Positions 24,921 through 33,260 of a stretch of 64,000 nt of DNA are shown in pieces. Source of the stretch: Acinetobacter schindleri CIP 107287 (lineage in GTDB: Bacteria > Pseudomonadota > Gammaproteobacteria > Pseudomonadales > Moraxellaceae); contig NZ_KB849574.1 of NCBI RefSeq assembly GCF_000368625.1, forward strand, positions 124,001-188,000. Direction: 5' to 3'. The position numbers and the translations under genes were made by a program. The notes below the pieces were generated by a model. It searched no databases, was not told the origin of the DNA, and saw only the letters and a program-made list of their open reading frames with translations. How positions within the stretch are numbered: the stretch's first letter is position 1; each line of letters begins with the position of its first letter.

Positions 24921-25970
24921 ATGATGAACAACCTTAATCCATCCTCTACCAATCAAGATGAAGATTTAACAACAAGCATAGGATCTCAGAAAACTTATGA
25001 GCTTAAAGTATTTGATGAAAATGAGGCATATCGCCAACTTGAAATCATTCAGCTCATTTTATATATAAGAAAATTTAAAAAAAAACCTATCTACTTACCA
25101 CATCAAAAAAAGCAAAATATTTATTCGATTGCTGATAAAAATATACATGACTCTCTCCGAAGAATTGACCCCCATTACTTTGAAGATAGAACATGTACAA
25201 GTCCTGAAGTGGACTTATTTCGCAAGGTATTAAAAGAAAATATAATACTTCATCATTTAACAGTTAGTCAGAGTGATTTTTGGCTTAGAAGTCATAATGA
25301 TGCTATCGCCCTAGCACCCAATCAATTTATGTTAAAAGCTGAAATTTTAAATGACTTTTGCCATCAGCTTGCCTGTGCTATTGCAAGCGATACAAACTAT
25401 CAAAAAACACTTCTGTCACGCCAAGAAAAAAGTCTCAATCAGAACAAGAAAGCTAAAAGGCTTGCTAAAAAACTATTAAGTACATTCAGAAGGCTACTCA
25501 TAATTAAAATGGATTTCTCCATACATACTGATCATACAGTCACGCTTGAATTATTAAAAACCTACCTTCGAATGTTCATCAAAAAACTTCATACACCAAA
25601 TGATAAAGTCCCCCCCATAATCGGTTTTATTTGGAAATTAGAATACTCAGCATTAAAAAGATATCACTATCATTTTCTATTTTTCATGGATGCGAATACT
25701 TTTACAGAAGATAAAAACTTTGCCTATAAACTTGGTGAATTATGGCAAAAAATAACCTTAAAAAAAGGAATCTATCAAAGCTTCAATCATGAAGAGCAAG
25801 TACGTAAAAATCTTGCTATTGGTATACTCACTCATGATGATCAAGAAAAAATTGACTCTTTAAATAAGATGATTGATCACATAACCAAAACAGAGCAGTT
25901 CATTCTTGAAAGGAGCCAAATTAATCAACGAACATTTGGCTACAGCACTCGCAAGTATGCAACAAGGTAA
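24921..25970 (+). CDS. Second inovirus Gp2/YagK-YfjJ family protein
   Basis: A 349-residue paralogue of the protein at 23565-24509. The conserved part begins with RLLIIKMDFSIHTDH near residue 192 and goes on with IIGFIWKLEYSALKRYHYHF near 233-252, where HYH is the HUH-type motif, then LGELWQKITLKKG. The sequence is richer in lysine and AT than the first copy, so they are diverged members rather than a recent duplication. It may be a replication initiator or a regulator of element excision. The two genes point away from each other around the hairpin-rich region. Confidence 0.72.
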   Translation: MMNNLNPSSTNQDEDLTTSIGSQKTYELKVFDENEAYRQLEIIQLILYIRKFKKKPIYLPHQKKQNIYSIADKNIHDSLRRIDPHYFEDRTCTSPEVDLFRKVLKENIILHHLTVSQSDFWLRSHNDAIALAPNQFMLKAEILNDFCHQLACAIASDTNYQKTLLSRQEKSLNQNKKAKRLAKKLLSTFRRLLIIKMDFSIHTDHTVTLELLKTYLRMFIKKLHTPNDKVPPIIGFIWKLEYSALKRYHYHFLFFMDANTFTEDKNFAYKLGELWQKITLKKGIYQSFNHEEQVRKNLAIGILTHDDQEKIDSLNKMIDHITKTEQFILERSQINQRTFGYSTRKYATR

Positions 25971-26084
25971 ATCAGATACTTTATTATGCTTTAGCTAGAT
26001 TTATTGCAGAAGAGTAATTGAAAATACTTTAGAATCCACCTCCATCTGGATAGAAACACTATCAGCTTGATTAATTGAATTTCT

Positions 26085-27077
26085 ATGAGCACACCAACAA
26101 ACCAAATAAATTTGATACATACCCCCGATCAAATACATTTCTGTGTTAATAAACATAATCTTTCGATTATGCAAGAGATATCATCAATCATCACAAATCC
26201 AAGTTATAGTGCATTCAAATTAAAATCCAGTAAGAAGGGTAAATACTATGTCAGTAACTCCCCTCAAACCGATCACGTATTTGAACATTTACAAAATTTT
26301 CCCGGCATAAGTCCAATGCTACTCGAACATAAATTTTTCAAACTTAGTCAAAGTGTAAAAGCATTACACAAAGCTTATTCAAAATTAGGATATGAATTAG
26401 ATAGGCCAATCAATCATTTATATTTGCATAATGAACAATATATCAATGATATTTTGCCTACAGTAAATTCTTTCGTGAATGAATTAAAAAGAGATTCAAC
26501 GACTCGAATAGCAATGGCTGACAGACTCCAACGCTTAGAACTTATTAATGAATTAAAAAAAGAAAATGCACGAGTAATGAAAAAGCTCTTCAAAACTCAG
26601 CAACGATTTAACCTTAATATTTTTACATATGTATTCGATATGAATAAATGTGATTCACGTGATAAATCATTTATTGAGCAAGGGCTTACACAACAAATTT
26701 CAGTAATGATTGATAAATTTCATGATAAGTATCAATCTGAAATTTTAGATTTGTTTTTTCACGTTCAACGTGATTTATCAAATAATTATGTACTAACTGT
26801 ATATAGTGCTACAGAACGTGAATGTAAACCGCTTTCGATGAAAGATTTCATCCCTCTAAGAAATGAAAAGTATCTCATCATTGCACCAAATACAAATATT
26901 ATATTAACCACTCATGAAATTGATTATCCTATGGATATTCAAGGCGTTGAGGGCACAAATGAAAAGACATGGAAAGCAATTTTCGGAGAAATACTTCTTA
27001 AATACAACTATTTCTATTATGAAACTGAATACGTATCACCCAAATTTATTTACAAAAAATGTGACTCCAACCACTGA
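26085..27077 (+). CDS. Hypothetical protein, possibly a degenerate Gp2-like relative
   Basis: A 330-residue protein with no clear family. Its C-terminal half has the same order of elements as the Gp2-like genes: a beta strand ending FDMN near residue 185, a helix with MIDKFHDKYQSE, and a strand LDLFFHVQRDLSNNYVLTVY. The HUH histidines are replaced (NNYVLT in place of RYHYHF). It may be a non-catalytic relative, but the similarity is faint. It follows the second Gp2-like gene by 115 bp on the same strand. Confidence 0.6.
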   Translation: MSTPTNQINLIHTPDQIHFCVNKHNLSIMQEISSIITNPSYSAFKLKSSKKGKYYVSNSPQTDHVFEHLQNFPGISPMLLEHKFFKLSQSVKALHKAYSKLGYELDRPINHLYLHNEQYINDILPTVNSFVNELKRDSTTRIAMADRLQRLELINELKKENARVMKKLFKTQQRFNLNIFTYVFDMNKCDSRDKSFIEQGLTQQISVMIDKFHDKYQSEILDLFFHVQRDLSNNYVLTVYSATERECKPLSMKDFIPLRNEKYLIIAPNTNIILTTHEIDYPMDIQGVEGTNEKTWKAIFGEILLKYNYFYYETEYVSPKFIYKKCDSNH

Positions 27078-27134
27078 ATTGTATAAAGCTTAATTGACCA
27101 TTATTTGAATCTGCGTCTTATATAAAACACATAT

Positions 27135-28025
27135 TTAATCTTTATTAAATAAAATTTCCTTTAATATTTCAGGCTGATTTCTTAACTCATGGATGATTGT
27201 TTCAGCAATGTATCCACCACTGTAAGGCATCTTATACCCAAACTTTTCCATCTCTCTAGAAGGATATTTTGCCTTCAGTATCTGATTAAGATTGTTAAGT
27301 TCCAGCTGTAATTTTTCTATTTTTTTCGTAATTGATGCTGGCTTTCTGCGCAGGCCATCAGACTGAGCTTTAGCGTACAACTGCTTACTCTCCTGCTCTA
27401 ATTCACTGAGCATTTTTTGCTTAAGCACAAGTTCAGACTGAAGCCACTCAATATCGTTAACCTCAAAAGCTTTGACCAGATCATCAAGCACAAAATGAAC
27501 AGCTTGATTTAGATTCTTCCATTTACCATGACATGCCACTTGTTCCCTTAAAATACGATATATAATTTCACGTCTTGGGTATAACTGCTTGTCGTAACGA
27601 GCTTTGACTGCAATGATTGCCTTTGCACTTTTGGCAAGTGTACTATTCTGAATAAACTCCGCCCCACCAAGCATTTGCACATAAGCAATTAAAATATCTG
27701 AATATTGCCTTTGGAAAATTTTGGCAGGCAAGTTATTCACCTCAGGTCTTAATGTATTTATCTGCATTAAAAGCTGTGCAATCTGGAATGGCTTGAAAGG
27801 GATTGAAACTACATCTCCCATCATTTCTAAATGAAAAGCTGACTGCTCACTCAATGGAAAATCATTCTGCTGCATTCTTTTTATGATTTTTTCTTTTTGA
27901 TCAATATATGATTGATTCTCCGTTTCTATTAATTCATTATCCAATTCACACTGATAGTAGTAACCAAAGTTTAACCATATATCCTGCTCAAGCTGCTCTA
28001 ACCTTGATAATTTTTTATCAATCAT
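27135..28025 (-). CDS. Hypothetical coiled-coil protein
   Basis: A 296-residue protein of unknown family. The N-terminal half is a mixed helical region; residues 190-255 are strongly predicted coiled coil by eye (VLKQKMLSELEQESKQLYAK and KKIEKLQLELNNLNQ). There is no signal peptide or membrane segment. It lies between the Gp2-like block and the AlpA/integrase block and could be an element-specific replication or partition accessory protein; nothing in the sequence proves this. The start at 28025 is preceded by only weak ribosome-binding sequence. Confidence 0.65.
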   Translation of the reverse strand: MIDKKLSRLEQLEQDIWLNFGYYYQCELDNELIETENQSYIDQKEKIIKRMQQNDFPLSEQSAFHLEMMGDVVSIPFKPFQIAQLLMQINTLRPEVNNLPAKIFQRQYSDILIAYVQMLGGAEFIQNSTLAKSAKAIIAVKARYDKQLYPRREIIYRILREQVACHGKWKNLNQAVHFVLDDLVKAFEVNDIEWLQSELVLKQKMLSELEQESKQLYAKAQSDGLRRKPASITKKIEKLQLELNNLNQILKAKYPSREMEKFGYKMPYSGGYIAETIIHELRNQPEILKEILFNKD

Positions 28026-28239
28026 AATTTATTAAAATACAGATAATTGCATAGCATAATACTACTATATTTCTAGATATGCGTACTGCTCTATTTTAAA
28101 CATTTTCTAAATTTTATAGTTACCCCATCAATGAACTGATCTAATAGTTTTAACATTATAGGTTGATTTCCAGCCAATATTTAAGGTTAAAAAATTAGTT
28201 CTTTTATCTAATTGCGATAATCACAAAAGGATCAAAGAT

Positions 28240-28461
28240 ATGGGCTACTTAACATCTAAAGAAATTCGCCACAAACTCAAAAATTGCTCTGCATCTACTT
28301 TATGGCGTTACCAACAACCTAATCAAAAAATGTTCGAGCAACCAATGCCTCAACCTATTAAGAAATGCGCTGGCTCTACTAGCCTTTGGGATGAAGAAAC
28401 GTTTAACGAATGGTTAATCAAATATTTCAATAACAACCAAATGAGTAATCTGTCTAGCTAG
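28240..28461 (+). CDS. AlpA-like excisionase/regulator
   Basis: A 73-residue protein, MGYLTSKEIRHKLKNCSAST at the start, then WLIKYF near the end. It fits the AlpA/MerR-like winged helix used by P4-type islands as an activator of integrase or as excisionase. The ATG has AAAGGA nine bases upstream. It converges on the integrase gene, and both stop codons lie in one 28-bp palindrome. The C-terminal residues SNLSS come from that palindrome. Its location next to the integrase supports a role in excision control. Confidence 0.75.
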   Translation: MGYLTSKEIRHKLKNCSASTLWRYQQPNQKMFEQPMPQPIKKCAGSTSLWDEETFNEWLIKYFNNNQMSNLSS

Positions 28462-28471
28462 ACAGATTACT
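28444..28471. terminator. 28-bp perfect palindrome holding the stop codons of alpA-like and integrase genes
   Basis: A perfect palindrome, half-site AGTAATCTGTCTAG, covers 28444-28471. Reading either way it encodes SNLSS followed by a TAG stop, so both genes end with the same five residues. On the plus strand TTAATTTTTT follows, consistent with a bidirectional terminator. Confidence 0.85.
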
Positions 28472-29653
28472 TAATTTTTTCCACCATTTTTTATAAGCCT
28501 TCGACATCTCTTTTTGATAATCATAATAGTCATATGTCCCCTGTTCCCCAGGCATCACATGACCAACCATCAGTTCCGCAACATCCCTACTTGTAAACGC
28601 ACTGAAATTTGTCCTTGCTGTACGCCGTAAATCATGCATAGACCAATGATCCATTTCAATTTTATAATTCTTCCTTGCAAATTGCATGAAGTTATAAGGG
28701 GTATCTGTTGGCCCACTACGCCCCATTGGCTCTTTGCCATTTTCATGTGGGAAAATGTATTCAGAATTACTCAAATCCATTGCAGACTGAAGCCACGGTT
28801 TGATCTCATCAATAATAGGTCGAACAATGTCCCCTTTACTTTCTCCTGTCTTATGATTTTCATACGGTACTGTCCATGTATTTTTACTAAAATCAAAATC
28901 TGATTTCCGTGCAAGCCTCAACTCACTATATCGATTACCATAAAACAAACATAACTTGAGAAATAAAACATTCCTTAATGATGTTCTAGACTCATCACAA
29001 ATTTTAAAAATTAAAGACAACTCATCATCTTGTAATACTCGAACAGTTTTATTTTTCTTAATATTCAAGTCACGCTTTCCAGTGATATGTCTTATGGGAT
29101 TTTGCTCAATTAATTTTCGATTAATCCCCCAATCCAAACACTGCTTTGTATTCGTAAGAATGCGATCAGTTATCGATGGCGACTGTTTAAATTGCTCTTC
29201 TAGTAAATCTAACCACATATGTAATGTGATTTGCTCAGCAGGTATGCTACCTAACTTTGGAAAAACATAAAGTTCAAATGATCTTAAATATTGATCTGCA
29301 TTCTTTTTATTAGGAATACTATATTTCGCATGCCACTCACGAAATAACGCTTCAAAAGTTATAGCCTCTGTGATCTTGTGAAGCTCTACTTTTTTATGAA
29401 TACGCGGGTCATGTCCCTTTTCTAAAATTGCTTTCATTTTCTGCAATTCAATACGAGCCTCTTTAAGGCTCATATTTGGATAGGTTCCCAAGTCTAAACG
29501 AGCTTGCTTATCGTTATATCGAAAACGCATCTGAAAAGTGAGTTTTCCTTTTTGCGATACACGAACGCTCAATCCATCTTGATCAGACTCTGTATGTATA
29601 GCTGAACGTTCACGATCTAGATTCTTCTTAAGCCACGTATCTGTTAAAGGCAT
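28454..29653 (-). CDS. Tyrosine recombinase/integrase (P4-like, DUF4102 N-terminus)
   Basis: A 399-residue site-specific integrase. The N-terminal DUF4102-type arm-binding domain is visible as DQDGLSVRVSQKGKLTFQMR and the LDLGTYPNMSLKEAR motif (residues 72-86). In the catalytic domain, FYGNRYSEL carries the first Arg, HDLRR has His340 and Arg343, GHVMPG has His365, and GTYDYYDY has the Tyr nucleophile near 374-379. It is the same length class as P4/SXT-type integrases. It is adjacent to the truncated prfC, which shows its target. Its promoter region includes two long direct repeats likely to be arm sites. Confidence 0.92.
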   Translation of the reverse strand: MPLTDTWLKKNLDRERSAIHTESDQDGLSVRVSQKGKLTFQMRFRYNDKQARLDLGTYPNMSLKEARIELQKMKAILEKGHDPRIHKKVELHKITEAITFEALFREWHAKYSIPNKKNADQYLRSFELYVFPKLGSIPAEQITLHMWLDLLEEQFKQSPSITDRILTNTKQCLDWGINRKLIEQNPIRHITGKRDLNIKKNKTVRVLQDDELSLIFKICDESRTSLRNVLFLKLCLFYGNRYSELRLARKSDFDFSKNTWTVPYENHKTGESKGDIVRPIIDEIKPWLQSAMDLSNSEYIFPHENGKEPMGRSGPTDTPYNFMQFARKNYKIEMDHWSMHDLRRTARTNFSAFTSRDVAELMVGHVMPGEQGTYDYYDYQKEMSKAYKKWWKKLSNLSS

Positions 29654-29740
29654 TTTACTCCACCTGTGTACATATTTTTTTCAAATAGAAAATTCTAGAA
29701 AATGTGTACACACATATATACACAAACATACTGACTAGAC

Positions 29741-29860
29741 TTGAAATCTATTGAATGGGGTTGAAAGATATACCAGATAAAGAATATCAATATTTTTATA
29801 TTTTTACAGCACTTACAATGCTTTTATTATTCTATTTGAAATAGGTTGAATGGGCTTGAA
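29741..29860. repeat. 25-bp direct repeats next to the attachment site (probable integrase arm sites)
   Basis: The pattern TTGAAAT, 3 nt, TTGAATGGG, 1 nt, TTGAA occurs at 29741-29765 and again at 29836-29860, 95 bp apart, identical at all 21 non-spacer bases. A copy pair between an integrase gene and the att core is typical of arm-type sites bound by the integrase N-terminal domain. Confidence 0.6.
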
Positions 29861-29866
29861 TAGATA

Positions 29867-29944
29867 TCAAATATTTGGGTGGGAAATAATCGCGAATGTA
29901 CGTCGCTGAGCGACCTGCGCCGCTAACTCTTGTTTAAAACTCAT
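29867..29944 (-). pseudogene. prfC: prfC 5' fragment, cut by island integration
   Basis: Reading from the ATG at 29944, the peptide is MSFKQELAAQVAQRRTFAII, then SHPNI and a stop at 29867. RF3 starts with the same residues followed by SHPDAGKTTLTEKL, its Walker A. Homology stops immediately after the ISHP codons, so the island's integrase recombined at this point. The fragment keeps the prfC promoter side but cannot make RF3. The remaining gene should lie left of the window, probably fused to an island-supplied start, as in SXT/R391 elements. Normal RF3 is about 530 residues. Confidence 0.9.
29876..29890. other. Attachment site (att) core in prfC
   Basis: On the minus strand the sequence ATTATTTCCCACCCA encodes IISHP, the last prfC codons before the junction. 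SXT/R391 elements use the matching prfC position. The exact crossover bases need the left att site, which is outside the window. Confidence 0.75.
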
Positions 29945-30010
29945 GGAAAATACCTACTGCAGATCCGCAGTGCAAAAGATCAAGCACGATCAATATGAAA
30001 AATTGGCGAT

Positions 30011-30016
30011 ATTGTA
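30011..30016 (-). promoter_or_regulatory. Probable prfC promoter -10 box
   Basis: TACAAT on the minus strand, about 67 bp before the prfC ATG, is a good -10 hexamer. The -35 is not clear. This promoter now reads into the island's integrase side. The interval 29945-30247 otherwise contains no gene. Confidence 0.4.
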
Positions 30017-30247
30017 GCAGAATTTCTAAATGCAGTACTCATTCCTCAATGCCCACCCTCTCCTGTACTTTTTGTTTATAGAATGGACAGGTTTTAGAAG
30101 AATACCGTCTTCAGGTTGAAATTTCGGGAGAAATATCGACTTTTATCTCATGGTGAAACCTATTTAAATAGATTTATATTTTAAGAGATCATTTAACCTT
30201 TATAAATTTATTGAAGCAACTGATCGCATTTAAATAAGGATAAAAAA

Positions 30248-30712
30248 ATGACAAGGATTGCCTTTCAGGATCTGTATGCTGAACCCTACACCCACTGTTA
30301 TGGCTGTGGACGTGACAATCCACATGGTCATCAACTGAAAAGTTACTGGGACGTCCCTTTTGTACAGACTATTGCACATATTTGCCCCGCCTCTCATTAT
30401 ACCGGCGGTGTACCCGATCATCTGTATGGTGGCTTGATTGCATCTCTTCTGGACTGTCATGGTACAGCTTCTGCAGCAGCATTTAAAAGCCATACAGCTG
30501 GCATCGCCTTTGACGGTGGTGAAGCCTTAATTCGATGTGTCACTGGTAGTCTGAATATTCAGTTTATTCGACCGGTACCTGTGAATACTGAATTGGTGTT
30601 GACGGGTCGATTACTGAAAATTGAAGGCCGAAAAATCCAGATTGTACTTTCTCTGTCTGCCGATCAGATTGAATGTGCAAAAGCTGAAATGCTCGCTATT
30701 CAAATTAAGTAG
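30248..30712 (+). CDS. PaaI-family hotdog thioesterase
   Basis: A 154-residue hotdog-fold protein of the PaaI/4HBT class. The family HGG-type region appears as PDHLYGGLIASLLDCHGTA near residues 57-75 in which an Asp replaces a typical catalytic residue position, followed by a beta-rich C-terminal half. A CYGCGRDNPHGHQL segment near 17-30 is typical of one subgroup. The enzymes hydrolyse acyl-CoA thioesters; the substrate is unknown. The ATG has AGGA eight bases upstream. It is the first core-genome gene right of the prfC junction. Confidence 0.8.
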   Translation: MTRIAFQDLYAEPYTHCYGCGRDNPHGHQLKSYWDVPFVQTIAHICPASHYTGGVPDHLYGGLIASLLDCHGTASAAAFKSHTAGIAFDGGEALIRCVTGSLNIQFIRPVPVNTELVLTGRLLKIEGRKIQIVLSLSADQIECAKAEMLAIQIK

Positions 30713-30750
30713 CTCCTGAATTGAGGGGCTGATTGATAAAATTAAACAGA

Positions 30751-32811
30751 TTAAGAAACGATAGCGGCTTCGGGTAAATCCTTCACACTAACTGGTCTAC
30801 TGAATAGGAATCCTTGTAACTGCTGACAACCCAAACGGGTCAGGATGTCTGCCTGTAGCTGAGTTTCCACCCCTTCAGCAGTGACCTGTAAACCTAGCTT
30901 AATTGCAAGATGGATAATACTTTCCAGGATCATCTCTTCCTTGGAACCTGCGGTCAGGTCTGCAATAAATTCTTTATCGATTTTCAGCTCATTCACTGGC
31001 AGGTTCTTCAGATACAAGAAACTGGAATGTCCTGTACCAAAGTCATCAATTGCCAGCTGAATCCCCATATCACGCAAGCGTTCCAGGGTACGCACACTGC
31101 TATCAATATGATGCATGGCTGTAGATTCAGTAATCTCAATCATCAAGTGATTCGGATTAATCTGGTAACGTGCTAACAGTTCTTCCAGATTTTTAAACAG
31201 GTTCTTATGTTCAAACTGCACGGCAGACAAATTAACAGCAATCGGGAAGAAATTCGTTCCTTCCGTTTCCCATTGATGAATCTGTTTACAGGCCTGCTCC
31301 AGTGCCCAATACCCCATCTGAATAATCAGGCCGGTTTTTTCCGCCCCCCGGATAAACATTACTGGTGATAACAAGCCCAGTGCCGGGTGCCGCCAGCGGA
31401 TTAAGGCTTCAACCCCACAAATCTGCAAATCTTCGGTACGATATTTAGGCTGGTAATACAGCTCAAACTGGTGTTCTTCAACCGCTTTATAAAGGTCATT
31501 AATCAGCTTACTCTGACTTCTGGATTCCTTTTCATCATTACTGAAATTGAACAATGAATAGGTATTACGCCCCTGATTTTTGGAAGTCAGCATGGCTGAA
31601 TCGGCATTGATCAGAAGATCCTGAACATTTTGACCATGTTCCGGGTACATTGAAATACCAATACTCCCTGAAACATTAATCACCTTGCCAGCAATCGTAA
31701 AGCTTTCCTGAATCATGCTTAAAATTTTTTCAGCGACTTCAGCGGCCTGTTGCGGTTCTGCATTTTCTAGAATCAACAAGAATTCGTCACCCCCAATTCG
31801 CAGCAATCTCGAGTGCTCATTGAGTAAACTATGAATCCGGTTAGCCAGCTGGATCAGGAGCTGGTCCCCCACATGATGTCCAAAGACATCATTTACTGCT
31901 TTGAAGCGGTCAAGATCAATATACAGAAAGGCAAACTGTGCATTACGGTAATGATGATCATTAAACAGAAAGTGAGAATACTCTGCCAGATAAAAACGAT
32001 TGGGTAACTTGGTTAGATTATCCTGCACAGCCAGATTGGCCAGCTCTTTATTGGCCTCAGCCAGTTGACGATTGCGATGTTCAAGACGCTGTTCCAGCAT
32101 GGCTACACAGAAACCGGCAACAAGAACCAGACAGGTAATGAAAACTACAGTAATCAGCAATTCGCGCTCAAGCGTGGACATTTCAGCCAAGCCTTCACCC
32201 ACTATGGAATGAAAACTGGTCGCTGCCATCCCGGTATAGTGCATCCCGACAATGGAGAAAGTTAGCATCAATGCCACACCGGCTTTCAGCCAGAAGCTAC
32301 GGCGAGCAATACTGCGATTCTTAAACAGCATCCAGAAGCCTAAACCAGCCCCGCTAATCGCAATGAGTACCGAACAGATCACCAGTACCGGATCATAGCG
32401 GATCACATAACCCTGCACCACCATACTCATCATGCCGGTGTAGTGCATGCCGGAAATTCCCAGCCCCATTAATACCGCGCCGAGTACCAGACGGGGAAAA
32501 GGCAGGGTTTGTCGTGTCGTCAGCCAGATGGCAAAGGTCGAGGCGATAAAAGCAATAATGTAAGAGGTAACAGTCAGTCCGGAATCAAAATAGGTATTGT
32601 CTGGCAAATGACTGGCGGTCATGCCGACAAAGTGCATACACCAGATAGAGAACCCTAAAATCGCACCACTTGTAACCAGAATCAGCTTTTCATATTTGGG
32701 AGGAGCTTTATCAAATAACAGCTGTTCAATTGAAATGGCAAGAAAACAAACCACCAAAGCTACAATGAGCGAGCCTATAACCAGATTAATGTCATAATGA
32801 ACATGAATCAT
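30751..32811 (-). CDS. MHYT-GGDEF-EAL cyclic-di-GMP signalling protein
   Basis: A 686-residue inner-membrane protein. The first 240 residues hold seven predicted membrane helices with three MHYT-type motifs (WCMHFVGM, GMHYTGMMS and GMHYTGMAA), thought to sense a diatomic gas or copper. A GGDEF domain follows with IGGDEF near 345-350, then an EAL domain starting YQPKY with CGVEALIRWRHP near 470. Both catalytic signatures are intact, so it could make or break c-di-GMP. It is a single-gene unit. Similar proteins are common in Acinetobacter. Confidence 0.92.
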   Translation of the reverse strand: MIHVHYDINLVIGSLIVALVVCFLAISIEQLLFDKAPPKYEKLILVTSGAILGFSIWCMHFVGMTASHLPDNTYFDSGLTVTSYIIAFIASTFAIWLTTRQTLPFPRLVLGAVLMGLGISGMHYTGMMSMVVQGYVIRYDPVLVICSVLIAISGAGLGFWMLFKNRSIARRSFWLKAGVALMLTFSIVGMHYTGMAATSFHSIVGEGLAEMSTLERELLITVVFITCLVLVAGFCVAMLEQRLEHRNRQLAEANKELANLAVQDNLTKLPNRFYLAEYSHFLFNDHHYRNAQFAFLYIDLDRFKAVNDVFGHHVGDQLLIQLANRIHSLLNEHSRLLRIGGDEFLLILENAEPQQAAEVAEKILSMIQESFTIAGKVINVSGSIGISMYPEHGQNVQDLLINADSAMLTSKNQGRNTYSLFNFSNDEKESRSQSKLINDLYKAVEEHQFELYYQPKYRTEDLQICGVEALIRWRHPALGLLSPVMFIRGAEKTGLIIQMGYWALEQACKQIHQWETEGTNFFPIAVNLSAVQFEHKNLFKNLEELLARYQINPNHLMIEITESTAMHHIDSSVRTLERLRDMGIQLAIDDFGTGHSSFLYLKNLPVNELKIDKEFIADLTAGSKEEMILESIIHLAIKLGLQVTAEGVETQLQADILTRLGCQQLQGFLFSRPVSVKDLPEAAIVS

Positions 32812-33191
32812 ATAAGAGTCCTGTAGAAGCTTGCTTTCCCGAACTGCTTAAGCCCACATTGCATCTTTACCTGCCTAACTCGAGGGCACCCAAGAACATT
32901 GCTCAACCCATACACCCTTGGTCATATTTGACCCATAAAAATTTTTTAATTTATCGATACTTGAACCGCAATATTGAAAGCACAACAAAAACTATAATTT
33001 TACTGACTTAAATCCAAATCTGACAAAAATAAGAAATATGTGACATATATTAAAAGTGTTTCAAGTTTTAGCAAATGGTTAAATTCATTCATTGACTAGA
33101 ATTTAGCAGATCTAGATCACAACATTATGAATTTCAACAAAACAGATAGCATTTTTAACACTTATCAACTTTTTCTTGTTTACTATTTTTC
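32812..33191. other. Intergenic region without a visible gene
   Basis: About 380 bp between the MHYT-GGDEF-EAL start and the prc terminator. It is AT-rich and should contain the promoter of the c-di-GMP gene near its left end. I see no open frame, RNA gene or strong repeat in it. Confidence 0.6.
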
Positions 33192-33230
33192 AACAAAAAA
33201 TAGAAAAACAGCCTGCATATGCAGGCTGTT
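33192..33230 (-). terminator. Terminator after prc
   Basis: AACAGCCTGCAT/ATGCAGGCTGTT is a perfect 24-bp palindrome (33207-33230). On the minus strand it is followed by TTTTCTATTTTTTG, a clear rho-independent terminator 30 bp after the prc stop. Confidence 0.88.
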
Positions 33231-33260
33231 AGTCAAATTAAATTCTTCAATTCTGAATAA

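Noticed and set aside
29654..30247. tRNA or dusA as the integration target
   Set aside because: No tRNA-like cloverleaf is seen, and the frame next to the integrase clearly reads as the first residues of RF3.
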